Below, piece after piece: positions 45,201 through 57,928 of a stretch of 64,000 nt of DNA. Source of the DNA: Lotus japonicus (Eukaryota; Streptophyta; Magnoliopsida; Fabales; Fabaceae); assembly GCF_012489685.1 (NCBI RefSeq), contig NC_080046.1, positions 29,193,881-29,257,880 of the forward strand, given 5' to 3'. Under the pieces are notes generated by a model. The model worked only from the letters and a program-made list of their open reading frames with translations. It did not search any database and was not told where the DNA came from. Each line of letters begins with the position of its first letter. Positions within the stretch are counted from its first letter, which is position 1. Made by a program: the position numbers and the translations under genes.

Positions 45201-47662
45201 CTTATAGATAAGTCCTCAATCTCTAAGAAACAGGTTCTAGTCCTCAATTAATCCCTTAATTACTTCTAAGTCCTAGAACTTCCAAAGTTTCAAATCTAGA
45301 CCCTCTAAAGTCAAGTATTTATAGTAAAGCTCATAAACTTCTTGGAATTCAAGATTCAATCCTAAGTCATCTTCCAACATCAAGATTTTCATCACAACTT
45401 AATCAATTCTAATTAATACCTTTCGAAGTCTAATTCCTCACTCGGAAATCCAAACTTAATTGTTCTATCTCTATCCAATCATGTTATTCCTAAGCATCCA
45501 TTAACAATGAGGTAATATTCGAACACTTATTCTATAACACTCAAAAAAACTCGTTCGACTTTCAAAACTTTTCGCAATCACTTTTTAACGAATAAATGTG
45601 CGTAAAGACTCGAACGTTCTTGATTTTCATAAACGAATAAACAACATACGTAAGTAAGTTTCGAAAGATGTTTTCCTACTCCAAACATTGTAATATGATT
45701 TTAAAATGAAAGGTTTTCTCAAACTTTTCCATAAACAACACTTTTCGCTTGAAATAAGTGATTTTGTCAAAACGAACATCAACTGTACAACGACTTTAGC
45801 TAATTTTTAAATACGTCAAATAAACTCCGAAAAATCTAATATTTTTATCCTGGCTTCATCTACAAGTTTTGTAAATCCTCATAAATGTTCAAGTCCAAAT
45901 TCGAAGTACAAAATTCAGGAAAAATCGAATACGACAGCAGTTCGTGAGAAACAGGACAGCTTAACCCGTGCTCACTAAAATGCGTATAACTTGAGCTATA
46001 GAAAATTGAAATTACATGAAACCAGTGGAAAAAGTTTGATAACAGAAAATGCTACAATTCTTATGAAGACTACTTCTTCAAATTCGGTCATTAAACCTAC
46101 GTATTTGACAGAACAGCAGCTACTATAATCACAGGCCAACAGCAGCATAAACTTCTCCTAATCTAATATCGAACCCATGCTCATTCAGAATTAATCTATA
46201 CATAAACAACAGAACTAACTAGAGATTAACCATCTCAAATACCCTTACATTTTCAAAAACATTTTCAGCCCCTACAAGAATTAAAACAATACCCAAAACA
46301 GAAAAATATTTCGTTTTCTACCTTAAGCCTCATGGCTAAGGTTCTGTATTGCTTCTTCATCCTCTCTAACAACAGTTTCTGCCTTCCTCTGAGGACCATG
46401 AATGTTGAACAACACTGGCACAGTTCAAGCAAGGACTCAGCAGATGAATAAGAGGATTAGAATTAGGGTTTTGAAAAGGGAAAAGCAGAAATTGGAAGGG
46501 AGGATTAATCTCTTACCCAAAATTTATAATCAATTCAGCAAGAGGAGGAGGAGAGCTTCCTGGTTCTGAGTTCAGTGACATCTCCGGCGAAGGTTGGCCG
46601 GAGAAGACGGTGGTCACGGTGGCTGGCGGCGGTTTCCGGCGAAGCTGGTCGGAATCCAAAATTTCTTTAGGGGTTTTGTAGCGCACGTTGAGGGGAGTTC
46701 CATGGTGTGGTTGGTTTCTCAAAAAACTCAGTGGTTCGCCGGAGATCGGAGTTGAAAGGTGGCGGTTTTAGGGTTTTCATTTTCCTTATTTTTCACGTCT
46801 GTGGTGGCTGGAGCTCGTGGTGGTTGCAGCCATGGAGGAGAGGGACTCACGGTGGTACTGGTGCTGGTCGTGGTTGAGGAACCAGAGGAGAAAAACGCGT
46901 GGTGGTGGCGTTTTGGCTCGCGGTGGTGGCGGTGGTTGGCTGCGGGCTCGCGTGAGGAGGGTGCGGTGGTGGATGGTGTGAGAGGGAGAAGGGAAACATG
47001 GTGATGGTGATAACTCTTGTTGCTGTATCAGAAGAAGAAGAAAATGGGTTTGGAGAGGAAGAGAGAAAGAGTCGAGAGGTTGAGGGAGAGCGTGAGTGAG
47101 GGAACGCGTGAGGGAGAGTGGGAGAATAGAGTGAGAGAAAAGGGGAATCTGATTGGTGAAGTGGGACCCGCATGAGAGAGAGAGTGATCAGAAAATTTGA
47201 ATGAAAGGATAAGTGGTTGAGGGAAAAGAATAAAGAATATTCTTTTATGATAGGTTATCACAAGTAAATAACAAAGGTAACCTGTTAGAGCAGGTTATCA
47301 CTTCATAAAAGGGAGAGATAATTAAAGAATAAAAATTATTAAAATTTAAAATAAAATAATACACACAAAAATAATTATATTAAATCCTTACTTTTAAATA
47401 ACTCTATAAAATCAAAATATTGAAATTAATTACTACTTAATAACTTTTCACAAATCGCGATTAGATTCGAGTTAAGAAAATAATATAAAAATAATAAATA
47501 TAAACACGCGATTAAATGATTGTAAGGAAAATATTCCTTAAGGTATTTCTCGTCGTCGTGGCGCGTATAATATTTCAATCACAATTAATTAATAAATAAT
47601 ACGTGTTGTCGGGATTTAGGAGATTAAATAAATAAATGTTCTATTAAATTTTGAGTCTTGCA
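42267..47662 (-). repeat. Solo LTR Z, 5396 bp, minus orientation
   Basis: Starts TGTAACACTCCGATTTCCGG, preceded by TTGAT (42262-42266). Ends GAGTCTTGCA at 47662, followed by TTGAT (47663-47667). The left 2 kb match the B LTR in order (GCGAGGGTCAACTCCAAAGA, GGTGGGACCATT, AATCCGGGTCTTATGACCAT, TGCTCAACGAGC-like blocks). The part from about 44340 to 47600 is longer than in B and differs, with CT-rich and TGG-rich segments (46550-47100). No retained ORF and no internal domain. Confidence 0.88.
43484..43700. repeat. Tandem array in LTR Z, about 75-85-bp unit, 3 copies
   Basis: Each unit has CTGCTCATCGAGCAAA (or CAGCG), then a GTACTC/ATACTC and TTAGTTCCCC segment, then TTTAGATAGCCAAACAA. Confidence 0.8.
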
Positions 47663-48442
47663 TTGATGATTGAATTGTTATTAGAGATTCGATGACATGC
47701 TATGTATATACCGTAGGGTAGGCAATGGAGAACCTATATAAGTATATACCCCCTATTCATCACATGTTGCTTGTACTACCTATTATATTCTGTGAGTTGA
47801 CCCTCGCGTCTTGGCTTTGTGTGTATGTTTGTGTTTGGGCGGTCGGCCTGCTGCCAGATGTCCAACAACCGATTCGAGATGATTCGTCGCTCGGGGAGGA
47901 TCCAGAGCGTAACGACTACTACTGAGCTTTCGACGAGGACTCGGACTTCATGCGTGATCAGAAGAGGGTCGATGTTAGTGGTATAGGGTATGGGTTGCTA
48001 GAGTACAAGTATTTTGGGTGTTATGGTCATAGCTCTGATTCGTTATTGTATTTTGGGGCAGGGTAGGTCCCCGACACATTACTTTTTGATGTGGTTCTCT
48101 GTCACAGGGATCACAGGGAGTAGTCGGACGTAGGAAGTTTGGAGGAGGCCGTTTTTGGGCTGACTCTCCCACTCTTGAGGACATGTATTTATAACTCTGT
48201 CACTCTGATCTTTGGATCTTTACGTATTGCCTTCGGGCTTACTTTCTGTCTCTTTCTGCTACTTATGGTTACAGCAGGGCTGTATATCTATATTGTACGT
48301 TAGTTATGTTGTGCAATCTTGGGTTGAGTCTTTAGTTGAAATAGTCTTTTACTTCAAAAGAAAACGAAAAAAAAATTACATGCATTTCCGCTTTATTTTA
48401 TTTTTTAGTTACTAAGTGACACCCGAAAATCGGGATGTTACA
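47663..48442 (+). repeat. Solo LTR Y, right part
   Basis: Continues Y after Z. It is the reverse-complement match of the left end of LTR C (12068-12900), e.g. GTTTGGGCGGTCGGCCTGCT and TTGACCCTCGCGTCTTGGCT. Ends GATGTTACA. Confidence 0.9.
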
Positions 48443-48447
48443 TTAAC

Positions 48448-49080
48448 TCATCTACCATGTCAGGTATTCAAATTTGAATAACATGCTTTCGCTTTTATGT
48501 GAGGTAATTGTATGGAGTTAACCCTTTCTGTTTTGCTACTTGTTGTTTGGACGCTTAACGTTATTAGGCGATGGAGGATCTTCGATGGAGCCTGACCTTT
48601 GTACGAGTCGGAGAGGAGAACTTGAAGAATAGTGGAAGACTCAGAGTAGAGTCGGGTGTAAGGCTAGAGAGCCTTGGGTTAGAGAGCTTACCTTTATTGG
48701 TTAAAGCTTGCATAATGATTTTAGGAATTTATATTTGCGGTTTGGGTAGGTTCCGATGCATTGCTTTCCTGCAGTTCCCCGATGTGGAGATCGTAAGGAG
48801 CATGTCGGATTTATGATGTCATTGCATAACATATTCTTTGTTGAATCTGATTCTATTTGTTAGGTTTTGTAGGTTGTGTTCTTTCGTTCCTACCTTCGGG
48901 TACTTTGCTTGTTTCAAGGCTAGATGTAATTTGATTTACAGTTGGGAGTAGGCATGACATGTTTTGGAAATACTTTGAAAAGAAAAAATATTATACTCGT
49001 GTTTATGGATCCTTTTGGAAAACATTGCATATTTATTTTAGCAGGTTACTATGGTGACACCTGAAAGTCGGGACATTACA
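48448..49080 (+). repeat. LTR X, right part
   Basis: Continues X after Y and ends GGTGACACCTGAAAGTCGGG then ACATTACA at 49080. Confidence 0.8.
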
Positions 49081-49083
49081 TTG

Positions 49084-49095
49084 TGGTATTAGAGC
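49084..49095 (+). other. Primer-binding site behind LTR X
   Basis: TGGTATTAGAGC, three bases after the LTR; one C-to-T change from the tRNA-Met-type TGGTATCAGAGC. Confidence 0.8.
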
Positions 49096-50040
49096 TTTGG
49101 TTGAGAAACCAAAACTTGTTAGGGAATAGGTCTTCTGTGCTAGGTTGTTTGAACTCTGTAATTGATCGGATACCTGCTAACTCAAAGGTCCTCAAATACC
49201 TTGCAAAATTACTCCAAGTTGATACAAATTTTTGTTTTGGCACTCTTTCAAAATTCAATTCATTCAGTTTGAAGACCTTCAAATTAAATTCAGTTTGAAC
49301 CCATTTGCAGGACAAAACGAAACATGTTAGGCGGGTGGGTGGGTGGATACATCCCTCGAACTATGTGGGAAGACATAGGAGCCCACTGGTTAAGAGAACT
49401 CGATGTCACACCCAAAATTTTAAGGCATTGAGTTTTTGGTTCGCATCTCTTATAAAGTTTTCATATCTCTCATTCTTAACCAAAGTGAAACTCCAACAAC
49501 TCATGCTTGAATTGATCAGTATTCTCTCATTTAAATGCGAGTCACCACCACATTATCATACCCCCTGAGCGGGAGCTATCCACACTTACACTTTTATTCG
49601 CTTCACCGCATCGATAGAACACACTACCTAACCACACTGACCAAAAAAATTTAATTTCTCAACAAACTATGGTGGTCTAAACAAATTGGCCATAGGAACC
49701 TGGCTCATTTTTCCATCCCTATGATTTCCTGAATTGTAATGCATTAGCTCAATTAGAGGAAAATGAATCATTAAGGTTGAAAAAGAAGAAAAGGGGAAAA
49801 GTGGAAAATAAGAGTTGATAAATTTTTATACAGGAATAATATCATTGCCTTAAACTATATATGAAGAGTGGACAGTGGCCACCCAAAAGCTAGAGACAAA
49901 AAACACATTCTATTATTAATCTTACTTTTGTCCACTATTTTATTATTGAAAGCCTAGGTTAGTGTTGATTCTGATAAAGAACATTCTCTCAAGTTCCTTT
50001 CTCTCTCTATCTTTTCCTTTTTTCGGTTTTCTTTTCCCTC
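49096..50040. other. Leader remnant of element X, then gene-proximal DNA
   Basis: To about 49400 this reads as retroelement leader without a frame. From about 49405 (TGTCACACCCAAAATTTTAA) it may be another repeat edge. From about 49600 it is AT-rich DNA upstream of the HLS1-like gene. TATA-like candidates are CTATATATGA at about 49855 and CATATAAATC at about 50048; neither is decisive. Confidence 0.45.
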
Positions 50041-50223
50041 TAACCCCTCATATAAATCATTATCATAATCTATGCCAAACCAGTACTTGTATCACTCCTT
50101 GTTGGTCACACTTCTTGCTATTTGTATCTGTTGCACCTTCTTAAGCTCTTCGCTTCCCTTTCACCTTTTCTTTCTCATCGAGTGATCCATCAAACACCTT
50201 CAAGTTCCTTCTCCTTCTACGAC

Positions 50224-51537
50224 ATGGAATTCAACAAGTTCAGAATCCGAAGCTATGAAGCACAATCTGATAGAGCTCAAGTGGAAAATCTCGAGAAAAG
50301 ATGTGAGGTAGGGCCATCAGAAAGCGTGTTTCTCTTCACAGACACTATGGGTGACCCCATTTGTAGGATTCGAAACAGTCCCATGTACATGATGCTGGTA
50401 TATACATACACTATGCCACTCTCTAACTTCATTCTTTCCTTTTTCTCCTTTTTCTTTTTATGGATACCAAGTTAATCTTTTTATGGCTTCATTCTTCTTT
50501 GATCATCATGTCCATGATCACTAACTTCCTCAATTATTTTTATTTTATGTTAGGTAGCAGAGTTTGATAATGAGTTGGTTGGTGTCATTCAAGGCTCTAT
50601 AAAAGTGGTCACAGTTCATGGTCATGATCCTCCAAATGGTTTGGCAAAGGTGGGGTATGTCCTTGGCCTAAGGGTAGCACCCCATCATAGGAGAAAAGGG
50701 ATTGGCTCCAACCTAGTGAGAAAGCTAGAAGAATGGTTCACTTGCAATGATGTGGACTATTCATACATGGCCACAGACAAAAACAACCATGCCTCTGTTA
50801 GTCTCTTCATGAACAAGTTTAGCTACACCAAGTTCATGACACCAGCTATTCTTGTGAACCCAGTGAACCACTATTCACTTGAAATCCCATCCAACATTGA
50901 GATAACAAGGCTCAAGGTTGAAAAAGCTGAACCCCTCTATAGAAAGTTCATGGGCTCCACTGAGTTTTTCCCAAATGACATAGGTAACATACTTAGGAAC
51001 AAGCTAAGCTTGGGGACATGGGTGGCTTATTTCAAAGGAGATGATTTTGGGTCAGATGGACAAGTCCCACATTGCTGGGCTATGCTTAGTGTATGGAACA
51101 GTGGGGAAGTATTTAAGCTGAGGCTTGGGAAAGCACCTTTATGTTGCTTTCTATACACCAAGAGTTGGTGCTTGATTGATAAAATTTTCCCATGCTTGAA
51201 ACTTCCTACCCTGCCTGATTTCTTCAACCCATTTGGGTTTTACTTCATGTATGGGGTGTATCATGAAGGGCCATTCTCAGGGAAGCTTGTGAGGGCTTTG
51301 TGTCAGTTTGTGCACAACATGGCTGCAGAGTCCAAGGATGAGAACTGCAAGATCATTGTGACTGAAGTTGGAGGAAGAGATGAGCTCAATCATCATATCC
51401 CACATTGGAAATTGCTCTCCTGCCCAGATGATTTGTGGTGCATAAAGGCCTTGAAAAGTGAAGGGACAAATACTTTCCATGAATTAACCGAAACCCCACC
51501 CACAAGAGCTCTTTTTGTAGACCCTAGAGAGGTTTAA
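50224..51537 (+). CDS. HOOKLESS1-like GNAT-family protein (385 aa, two exons)
   Basis: Exon 1 is 50224-50397 (58 codons), GT..AG intron 50398-50553 (156 bp, phase 0), exon 2 is 50554-51537. Start: ATG at 50224, giving MEFNKFRIRSYEAQS; RCEVGPS and GDPICRIR..SPMYMMLVAE follow, as in Arabidopsis HLS1. The acetyl-CoA binding motif is VLGLRVAPHHRRKGIGSNLV with R-R-K-G-I-G at 104-109, then EEWF, YSYMATDKNNHASVSLFMNK and ILVNPV. The C-terminal half has STEFFPNDI, NKLSLGTWVA, WAMLSVWN, PFGFYFMYGVYHEGP, PHWKLLSC.DDLWCIK and the end ALFVDPREV, all HLS1-family hallmarks. Arabidopsis HLS1 is about 403 aa. HLS1 promotes differential growth in the apical hook downstream of ethylene and is placed in the nucleus; acetyltransferase activity of the family is inferred from the fold. 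Which paralogue this is cannot be told from here. Confidence 0.95.
50398..50553 (+). other. Intron of the HLS1-like gene
   Basis: Donor CTG|GTATAT, acceptor TTATGTTAG|GTAGCAG. Joining gives MYMML-VAEFDNELVGV, which fits the family alignment. A T-rich 3' half and an in-frame stop before the acceptor support splicing. Confidence 0.9.
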
Positions 51538-51591
51538 AGTATGATCTCCAAAAGGGATTGAAATCTTTTGTATTCTAGGTGTTGTTCTACC

Positions 51592-51597
51592 AATAAA
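51592..51597 (+). terminator. Polyadenylation signal of the HLS1-like gene
   Basis: AATAAA 55 bp after the stop codon, followed by T-rich sequence; consistent with a short 3' UTR. Confidence 0.6.
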
Positions 51598-51609
51598 ATT
51601 TTGAAATGT

Positions 51610-52975
51610 TAATTAAGAATTATCATGTAATTTCGTGTCTCACTCACTTATATTTTTTTATTTACATGACAAGAATTCAATAATGAGACAAAAAATTTAG
51701 ACAACATTTAAGGATAAAAGATCTTAATCTCTTAAAAATTATAAGAATGAAAGTACATATTTATATACACAATGTGACATCACGATGAAACCGAAAGTAC
51801 GGTGAGCTGAAACAATTTTGATACGTCCACTATAAGTTTAGCCCACTGAAAATTTCTATCAAGTATTCAAATAATTACCTTAAAAAAGTAATAAAAGGAA
51901 AATTCTTGAACTTGACTTTTCATTTCTTTTCTATCATTATCTTTGTTTAAGAATGATAATTAATCCACCTCATGTGTTGTTTGATTAGTCCTAATTATAC
52001 ACAATCATCCAAATAGTGTTGACCACTATGAAATATTAACCTTTGTGATAAATTTTAACTGTTAATATATGTAGTGATTAAAAACCATCACAAACGTGAA
52101 TCGTATTTTTTGGATTTCATCAATCTTTTTCGTTGTTTGATAAGTCCATCCATGATCCATCTCTTCTATGGTGGGGTTTTTTCTCTAGTTCCTTTCACAT
52201 CGGTGACACAAAATCTCAAAAGATATCTATAATTTAGGTGCCAGTGCCACACTTTGGTGTCCTTCTCTGCATTCCCATATTGTGCCTCATGACCTTGACT
52301 AATCAACCTGCCTAGTGGTCCAAACTTCGTCCCTTCCCCTCAGGTAAAAACTTGAGCTGGACCCTCCTCCCTCATTTTGTCGCATCGCATCGAGATATGA
52401 TCTTCAGGACATGTCATCACTGAAAAAAAGAAAAGAGATTTTGAGCCATTTTATGTGAGATCATGAAAGTAACCATTTTCTATTCAAGTCAGAGTACAAC
52501 TTGAAAGGAAGTATGATTTGAAGTCTTAGTTGGTTGGTTTCTCCTTCATTTGTTCCGGAGCATTATTGTCCCTAACTACAAGAGGAATGTCGATGGTCTA
52601 AAGTTCCTAAAGTTCCCCTAGCTCATGGGAATCAACCTATAATTGAAAAAAAGCACTTTGTTTCTTGGGATTTCACTTTTCACCCTGATTGCAAATGTTG
52701 GAGTTCATTAGATAGGGACCAAGTTCCCGGTTAGAACCATAACGAGTTTTGGACAGATAAAATGAATGAACTTGCATTTTTTTTTCCCTTGAGGAAAGTA
52801 TCATTAGCCACCCATGAGGCTAATCTTTCACCTCAAAATCAAAGCACAAGACAGTAGGGCCAGCCAATAAGTTTTTTCTACTTCCAAGACTTTGTAATGT
52901 TTAGGAAAATTAAGTCATTTTACCATAAAAAATTTAAAAAGATGATGTAATTCTTATATTTATGTTCTGCATGAC
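51610..52975. other. Intergenic DNA downstream of the HLS1-like gene
   Basis: AT-rich, no convincing open frame, no inverted or direct terminal repeats found by eye. Confidence 0.5.
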
Positions 52976-52979
52976 CAGA

Positions 52980-53345
52980 AAAAGAAAAAGGAAGGAGGGT
53001 GGTGGATGCGTGGCGGTAATTGTGGTGGTGGTGGGTACGTGGTAGCAGTAGAGTTGTTGTGGTGGTAGGGCAATGGCTATGGCGGAAGGTGGTAGAGGCG
53101 GTGGTGAAGGTTGTGGACGGTGGTGGAGTTTGTTGTGGCAGACTGGCAGAGGTTGTAGTGGTGGTGGTGGTGGTGGTGACGACAGTGATTGTGGCAGAGG
53201 CGAAGGGTGCTGGTGGTGGTAGTGGTTGGTGGCGGTGGTGTAGCTGGAGGTGGCGATGGTTTCAGCTGTGGTGGTGAAAATGGTGGAGAGTGGTGGTGGT
53301 GGTGATTGTGGAGGGTGTCAGTGATGGTGGTGGTGGTTGTAGCAG
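52980..53345. repeat. GGT-rich low-complexity tract
   Basis: About 365 bp of imperfect GGTGGT/GTGGTG triplets. All open frames are Val/Trp- or Gly-rich and have no start context or homology that I recognise. Confidence 0.85.
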
Positions 53346-53869
53346 TGGATTAAATATTTTCAAGTAGCTTATACGTTAGAATGTTATCAGACATTATCCC
53401 ACCTCTATATGCTAGATTAAATAACTCATCATTTTAATGTTGAAGAGTAGATTGATGGATAAACATATACAATACAATAGTTGTATCAAATAATGAGTAA
53501 ACTTATAATGTTTGATATAAGCTTGTATTATCATGTCTAATATGACGGACTAAACGAGTCTTAAAATTTTTCAACGAGTATACACATTAATTAAATTTGT
53601 CAAAGTATAACAAATGTGCTTATTTTAGTGTGTGATTGATTTTTCATTTGCATTGATGTAAATGAATATGAGCATGACTAAACGGTACGAATACAACATT
53701 GCAAGAAAATACAAGAATTAACATATACTGCTCTTTTAGTAATAGGAGGATGGATGGGACAAATAGAAAAATAAACATTTCTACATTGGATAAAGAATAA
53801 TATTGTAGCTTTTTTTTGAACGTGAGAATAATGTAGTTAACAGAGAAGAGTGTAGGTGTTTCAGAAGTT
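53346..53869. other. AT-rich intergenic stretch
   Basis: No gene or element recognised. Confidence 0.5.
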
Positions 53870-55546
53870 CCGAATAATGTGATGGTATCTTTTTTTGACG
53901 CCAATGGTGGCTCTTCGAGGTATGAGGAAGAGGGCTTGTCGTATTTGGCCTTGTTTGAGAAGTCTCCGGTTGATTTGCGATTAGTTCGAGGAGTAGGTGA
54001 TTCGTATCAGTTTATTATTGATGGTGAGGTAAAGTTTTTTATGGGACCTGATTCTTCAGTTGTGTTGGATATAATGGATTGGACTACTTATGGGGGATTG
54101 GCTACCTATGCCGTGCTGAAGGATTTTGAGGCTAGAACAAATGCTTTGCGTCGTGGGGATTATGCTTCATTTGAGAGACGTGATGAGATTTTTCTCCCGA
54201 GTGATGTTATTGGTGATGGTGGTGTTTCTATGGAGATTGAGTGCTCTTTGGATACAGGTTTGGGTGGTGATTTAGCTGATGGTTTAGATTGTGCGCTGGT
54301 TCATGGTGATGTAGCTTCTGAGACAACAGTTCTGGATGATTCAGGGTGTCCACTTGATCGGCGTCTAGTGTCAGACCAGGGTTTGAGCCTCTTTCTCGTT
54401 GTCCTTCTGTGGAGAAGGAGCCCGTTAAGGGCCTTGGTGTTTATGTTGGGAGAAAAAGAGGCCGGCCCAAGAAAGTCACTAAGCGAGGAAGGAAAAAACT
54501 AGGGCTTCAGGTTGTTGGTTCTGATTTTGTAGTAGCATCAGATGTGTCTGGCACTGCGTCTGGTAGGGTGGATCCTGTGAATTTGGTGTCTTCTCAGTCC
54601 GAGGATTGTGTTTATGAACGAGCTCGTAAGATGTGGTCGGTCGGTAAGGAGGTGGGACATGTTTGGGAAGGTTATGATGAGGAGGCCTGTAACACCCCGA
54701 TTTCGGTGGTGCCACTTTAGTGACTTTAAATCAATAGTGCGGAAAATGCGTAAATATTTTTCTCGTTTTCTTTTCAAATAGAAGACTTAACATAATGAAG
54801 ACTCAACCCAAAGATAATAAACATAAAATAATTGGAGATAGTGCCCGCAGGCGAATAAGTACATCCCATGGTCAGAGCCATGAGTTTTATGGATACAGTT
54901 TTCAAGAAGATAAGTCAGCCCCAAACGGCCTCCGAAAGACTTCCTATGCCCGACAAATTCCCTGTGATCCTCCTGGAAGAGAACCACACAAAAGCTAATA
55001 GTCGGGGACCTACCCTGCTCCAAAATGAGAAATGACAATCAGAGCTGTGAAAACAATCCCCCATATAATACACTCCTAACATCGACCCTCATCCGATCAT
55101 GCATGAAGTCCGGGTCCACGTCGAAGGTTCAGTAGTAGTCATTGCGCTCAGGATCCTCCCCGAACGACGAACCATCTTGAATCAGCTGTTGGACGTCTGG
55201 CAGCAGGCCGACCGCCCAAACACAACCATACACACAAAGCCAAGGCGCTAGGGTCAACTCACAGAATATAATAGATAATACAAGTAACATGTGATGAATA
55301 AAGGGGTATATATATAGGTTGTATATATACATATAAGTTCTGCATCGTCTACCCTAAGGTATATACATAACATGTTATCAGATTTCTAATAACATTTCAA
55401 TACTCAATATCTCAACAATTCAATAAGTTATATCCCGAAAAACTCGATAAGTAATATATCAACGAATATAGTTAAGTGCATGATGTGTCAATGCAATGTC
55501 ATGCTCAAAATATGATCCGGATAAAATGTCACCCTCACGATGACCT

Positions 55547-55672
55547 GAAGCATCTCGCTCCGCTAAAGCATCTCGCTTTTATGAAGCATCTCGCTCCTAT
55601 AAAGCATCTCGCTTTTATGAAGCATCTCGCTCCTGTGAAGCATCTCGCTCCAATGAAGCATCTCGCTCCGAT
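55547..55672. repeat. Tandem array in LTR D, 18-bp unit, 7 copies
   Basis: GAAGCATCTCGCTCCNNT repeated seven times with two alternating variants (CGCTCC and CGCTTTTAT). Reads as KHLAPM-type hexapeptides, but in a non-coding LTR. Confidence 0.95.
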
Positions 55673-55884
55673 GAAGTCCGATCTGAGATCGTCCTTCGGA
55701 AAGCAGCACACTTTCCAAGAAATGTATGCATGAATGCAGTATGGTTAGCCAAACAACGAATCGTCCTCACCAAGGTACGCGTATCTAGCTAGAGTACATT
55801 GTCTCTACAATACCCTAAGGTAAACAAAGAAGTGCTAGTCACACTTGGTAACTTTCCTAGTCACTTTGGCTCACCGTCTCGATG

Positions 55885-56090
55885 GCCAACCAAACTGCTC
55901 AACGAGCAAAAGAATGCAGCTCGCACTCAGTGACCTTTCAACTTACCATGGCTCACCATCTCGATGGCCAAACAAACTGCTCAACGAGCAAAAGAGTATC
56001 AACATACTCAGAACTGACTAGTTCCCCGGCTTATCCCTTGGATTGGCCAACCAATAAAATTTGCTCATCGAGCAAAGTGCCAACGCACAA
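55885..56090. repeat. Second array in LTR D, about 80-bp unit, 3 copies
   Basis: Units begin CTGCTCAACGAGCAAAAGA or TTGCTCATCGAGCAAAG; same sequence family and place as the array in LTR Z at 43484-43700. Confidence 0.7.
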
Positions 56091-57890
56091 TGGTTTCCCC
56101 AGAAACCTGGATCCGACGACACTTCTCATTTTCAAAACTTAATGTTCAAGCCCTAAACTTTCGTCTGAGTCTTTTATCATTATATTAAGGGTTTTGAGGT
56201 TGTTTAATACATTATGGAGGTTCATTATGAAATTGTTTAAGTTTCGTCTCTAATCCTATTAGTTTCAAAGATCCCATAATTCCAATGATTCCCTGGAGAA
56301 GGTCTCAAAACAAAAGGTCCATCATCACCCAAGTAATGGCCTGAGAAGTTCCCAGGTAAGCTGGCCGGGCACAATGCCTCATTAAAAGCCCTTCTTGCCT
56401 TAGACAGAACAACCAAAGTTCTTACGTGAATTCAAATGGGGTTTTTCCAATATCATTTTCAAATTCAATTTTCCTTTGAGAAGGTCTCGATCCATAAAAC
56501 AATAATAGGGTACAAACCTCGGTCCGTCCCATCAAACTTTATCCAAAAACTCGTCAGGAGTCTGGCATAACTACCCGTTATCCACTATCTTGACGTTCCT
56601 CACTCATTCGCACAATTGCACAGTATATTCAATATAGTCAGCAATTCAAGTGCGTAATAGAAAGACACAATATAATCAATATAATCCAAATATCATGTGA
56701 ACAAATAATCACATAGCCTATAGTTAACCATTTAACAATTAAGCATGCGAGTCAATTATCAACATATCAATGCGATAAATCCTAATCTCCCATGTCGGCC
56801 GAAGCCCAGAAAACGGAGACACACGTCTCAATCAATTCACTCGGCCGAAGCCTTCAGAAAACATTTTCAATCCGGACAATTCATATGCATAAACAATAAA
56901 TCAAGTCGAATTTATCGACGCCTACAAAGCATTAGCTAGCAAGTAAGTTGCCCTAACCTCGAACTCGTCCAGTGTGTTCAAGCAAGGCTCCTTCACAATC
57001 CTCTTTTCCTGCTCCAAGTGTTCCTCCAAACGAATCTTTGAGCAAACAAAGCGAAAGTCAATCAAAACAAGTCAATTCGGTCAATACAATACTAACTAGC
57101 GTTTAGACAAAGCTTAAGAAGCTTCAGAGTACAATATTTAAGCATGGATAGACGACAGAACCTCGTTCGCTAAAACGAGCATAACTCGAGCTACAGAACT
57201 CGGAATGACACGAAACCAGCGCCAAAATTTCGACAATCGAAAGAGCTACGCAATGGCTCAGGTCATAGAGACCCAAAAATTATTTTTGGACACGGTACCC
57301 TAAGCAATAGGTTTCGGCCACTACGTAAAATAGGGTTTCCGAACTTTTTCTTCGATCTAAATCGATTCCTAGGTATTCTTAGGCGATATCTAGGCTAGGG
57401 AAACTCTCAGAAAAATTATCGAATCGAAAACTGTCGCAGGGGTATTTTGGTCAATATTTGTAGCTCGGAAACTCAAAATCAGAATTTCGAAAAACAAATT
57501 AGATGGGGTCGACACCAACGACGATTATGACGACTAATCTTACTAACGCTAAGCTCAGTCGAGGGTTTTCAGCTTAAAGGATGAGACTTTGTCCAAAAAT
57601 GGGTATTATGAGCAGAATTGAAACTCGGCGGCAATTCGGCGAGAATCAGCGAAATGTTTGCAAAAACCTCAAAACTAAGAGCACAGAAAAGTATAGAGAA
57701 AAGCGGCATAATTTACGATAAGAAGTAAGGATTAGCATCAGTACCTTGAGGCCTACGCGTAACAACGAACTGTGGGACGATCAAGCAAGAATCGGCGAAA
57801 AACTCTTCTCCTCCTTCTCCTCTTGTGGCCGCGGGTTTGGGTGGGTGTGTTGGTGAGTTTTTTTTTGTTTTGTGTTGTCTAGTTTATAAC

Positions 57891-57900
57891 CTATATATAG
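57891..57900 (-). promoter_or_regulatory. TATA-like box in solo LTR D
   Basis: CTATATATAG next to the 32-bp array; the downstream side (leftwards) has GGCCGCGGGTTTGGGTGGG on the + strand, as in B. Confidence 0.5.
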
Positions 57901-57928
57901 TGAATGAAATGGAAGATATTTTGTAAAG

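Noticed and set aside
46759..47173. Frames in the TGG-rich part of LTR Z
   Set aside because: Trp/Arg/Gly- or Pro/Ser-rich low-complexity readings within an LTR; no homology recognised.
53020..53277. Possible glycine- or valine-rich protein gene
   Set aside because: Low-complexity GGT tract; Trp/Val composition, no signal peptide or supporting neighbours.
55476..55733. 85-codon frame with KHLAPM-type hexapeptide repeats
   Set aside because: It is the 18-bp array of a solo LTR read in one frame; no start context, and related LTRs lack it.
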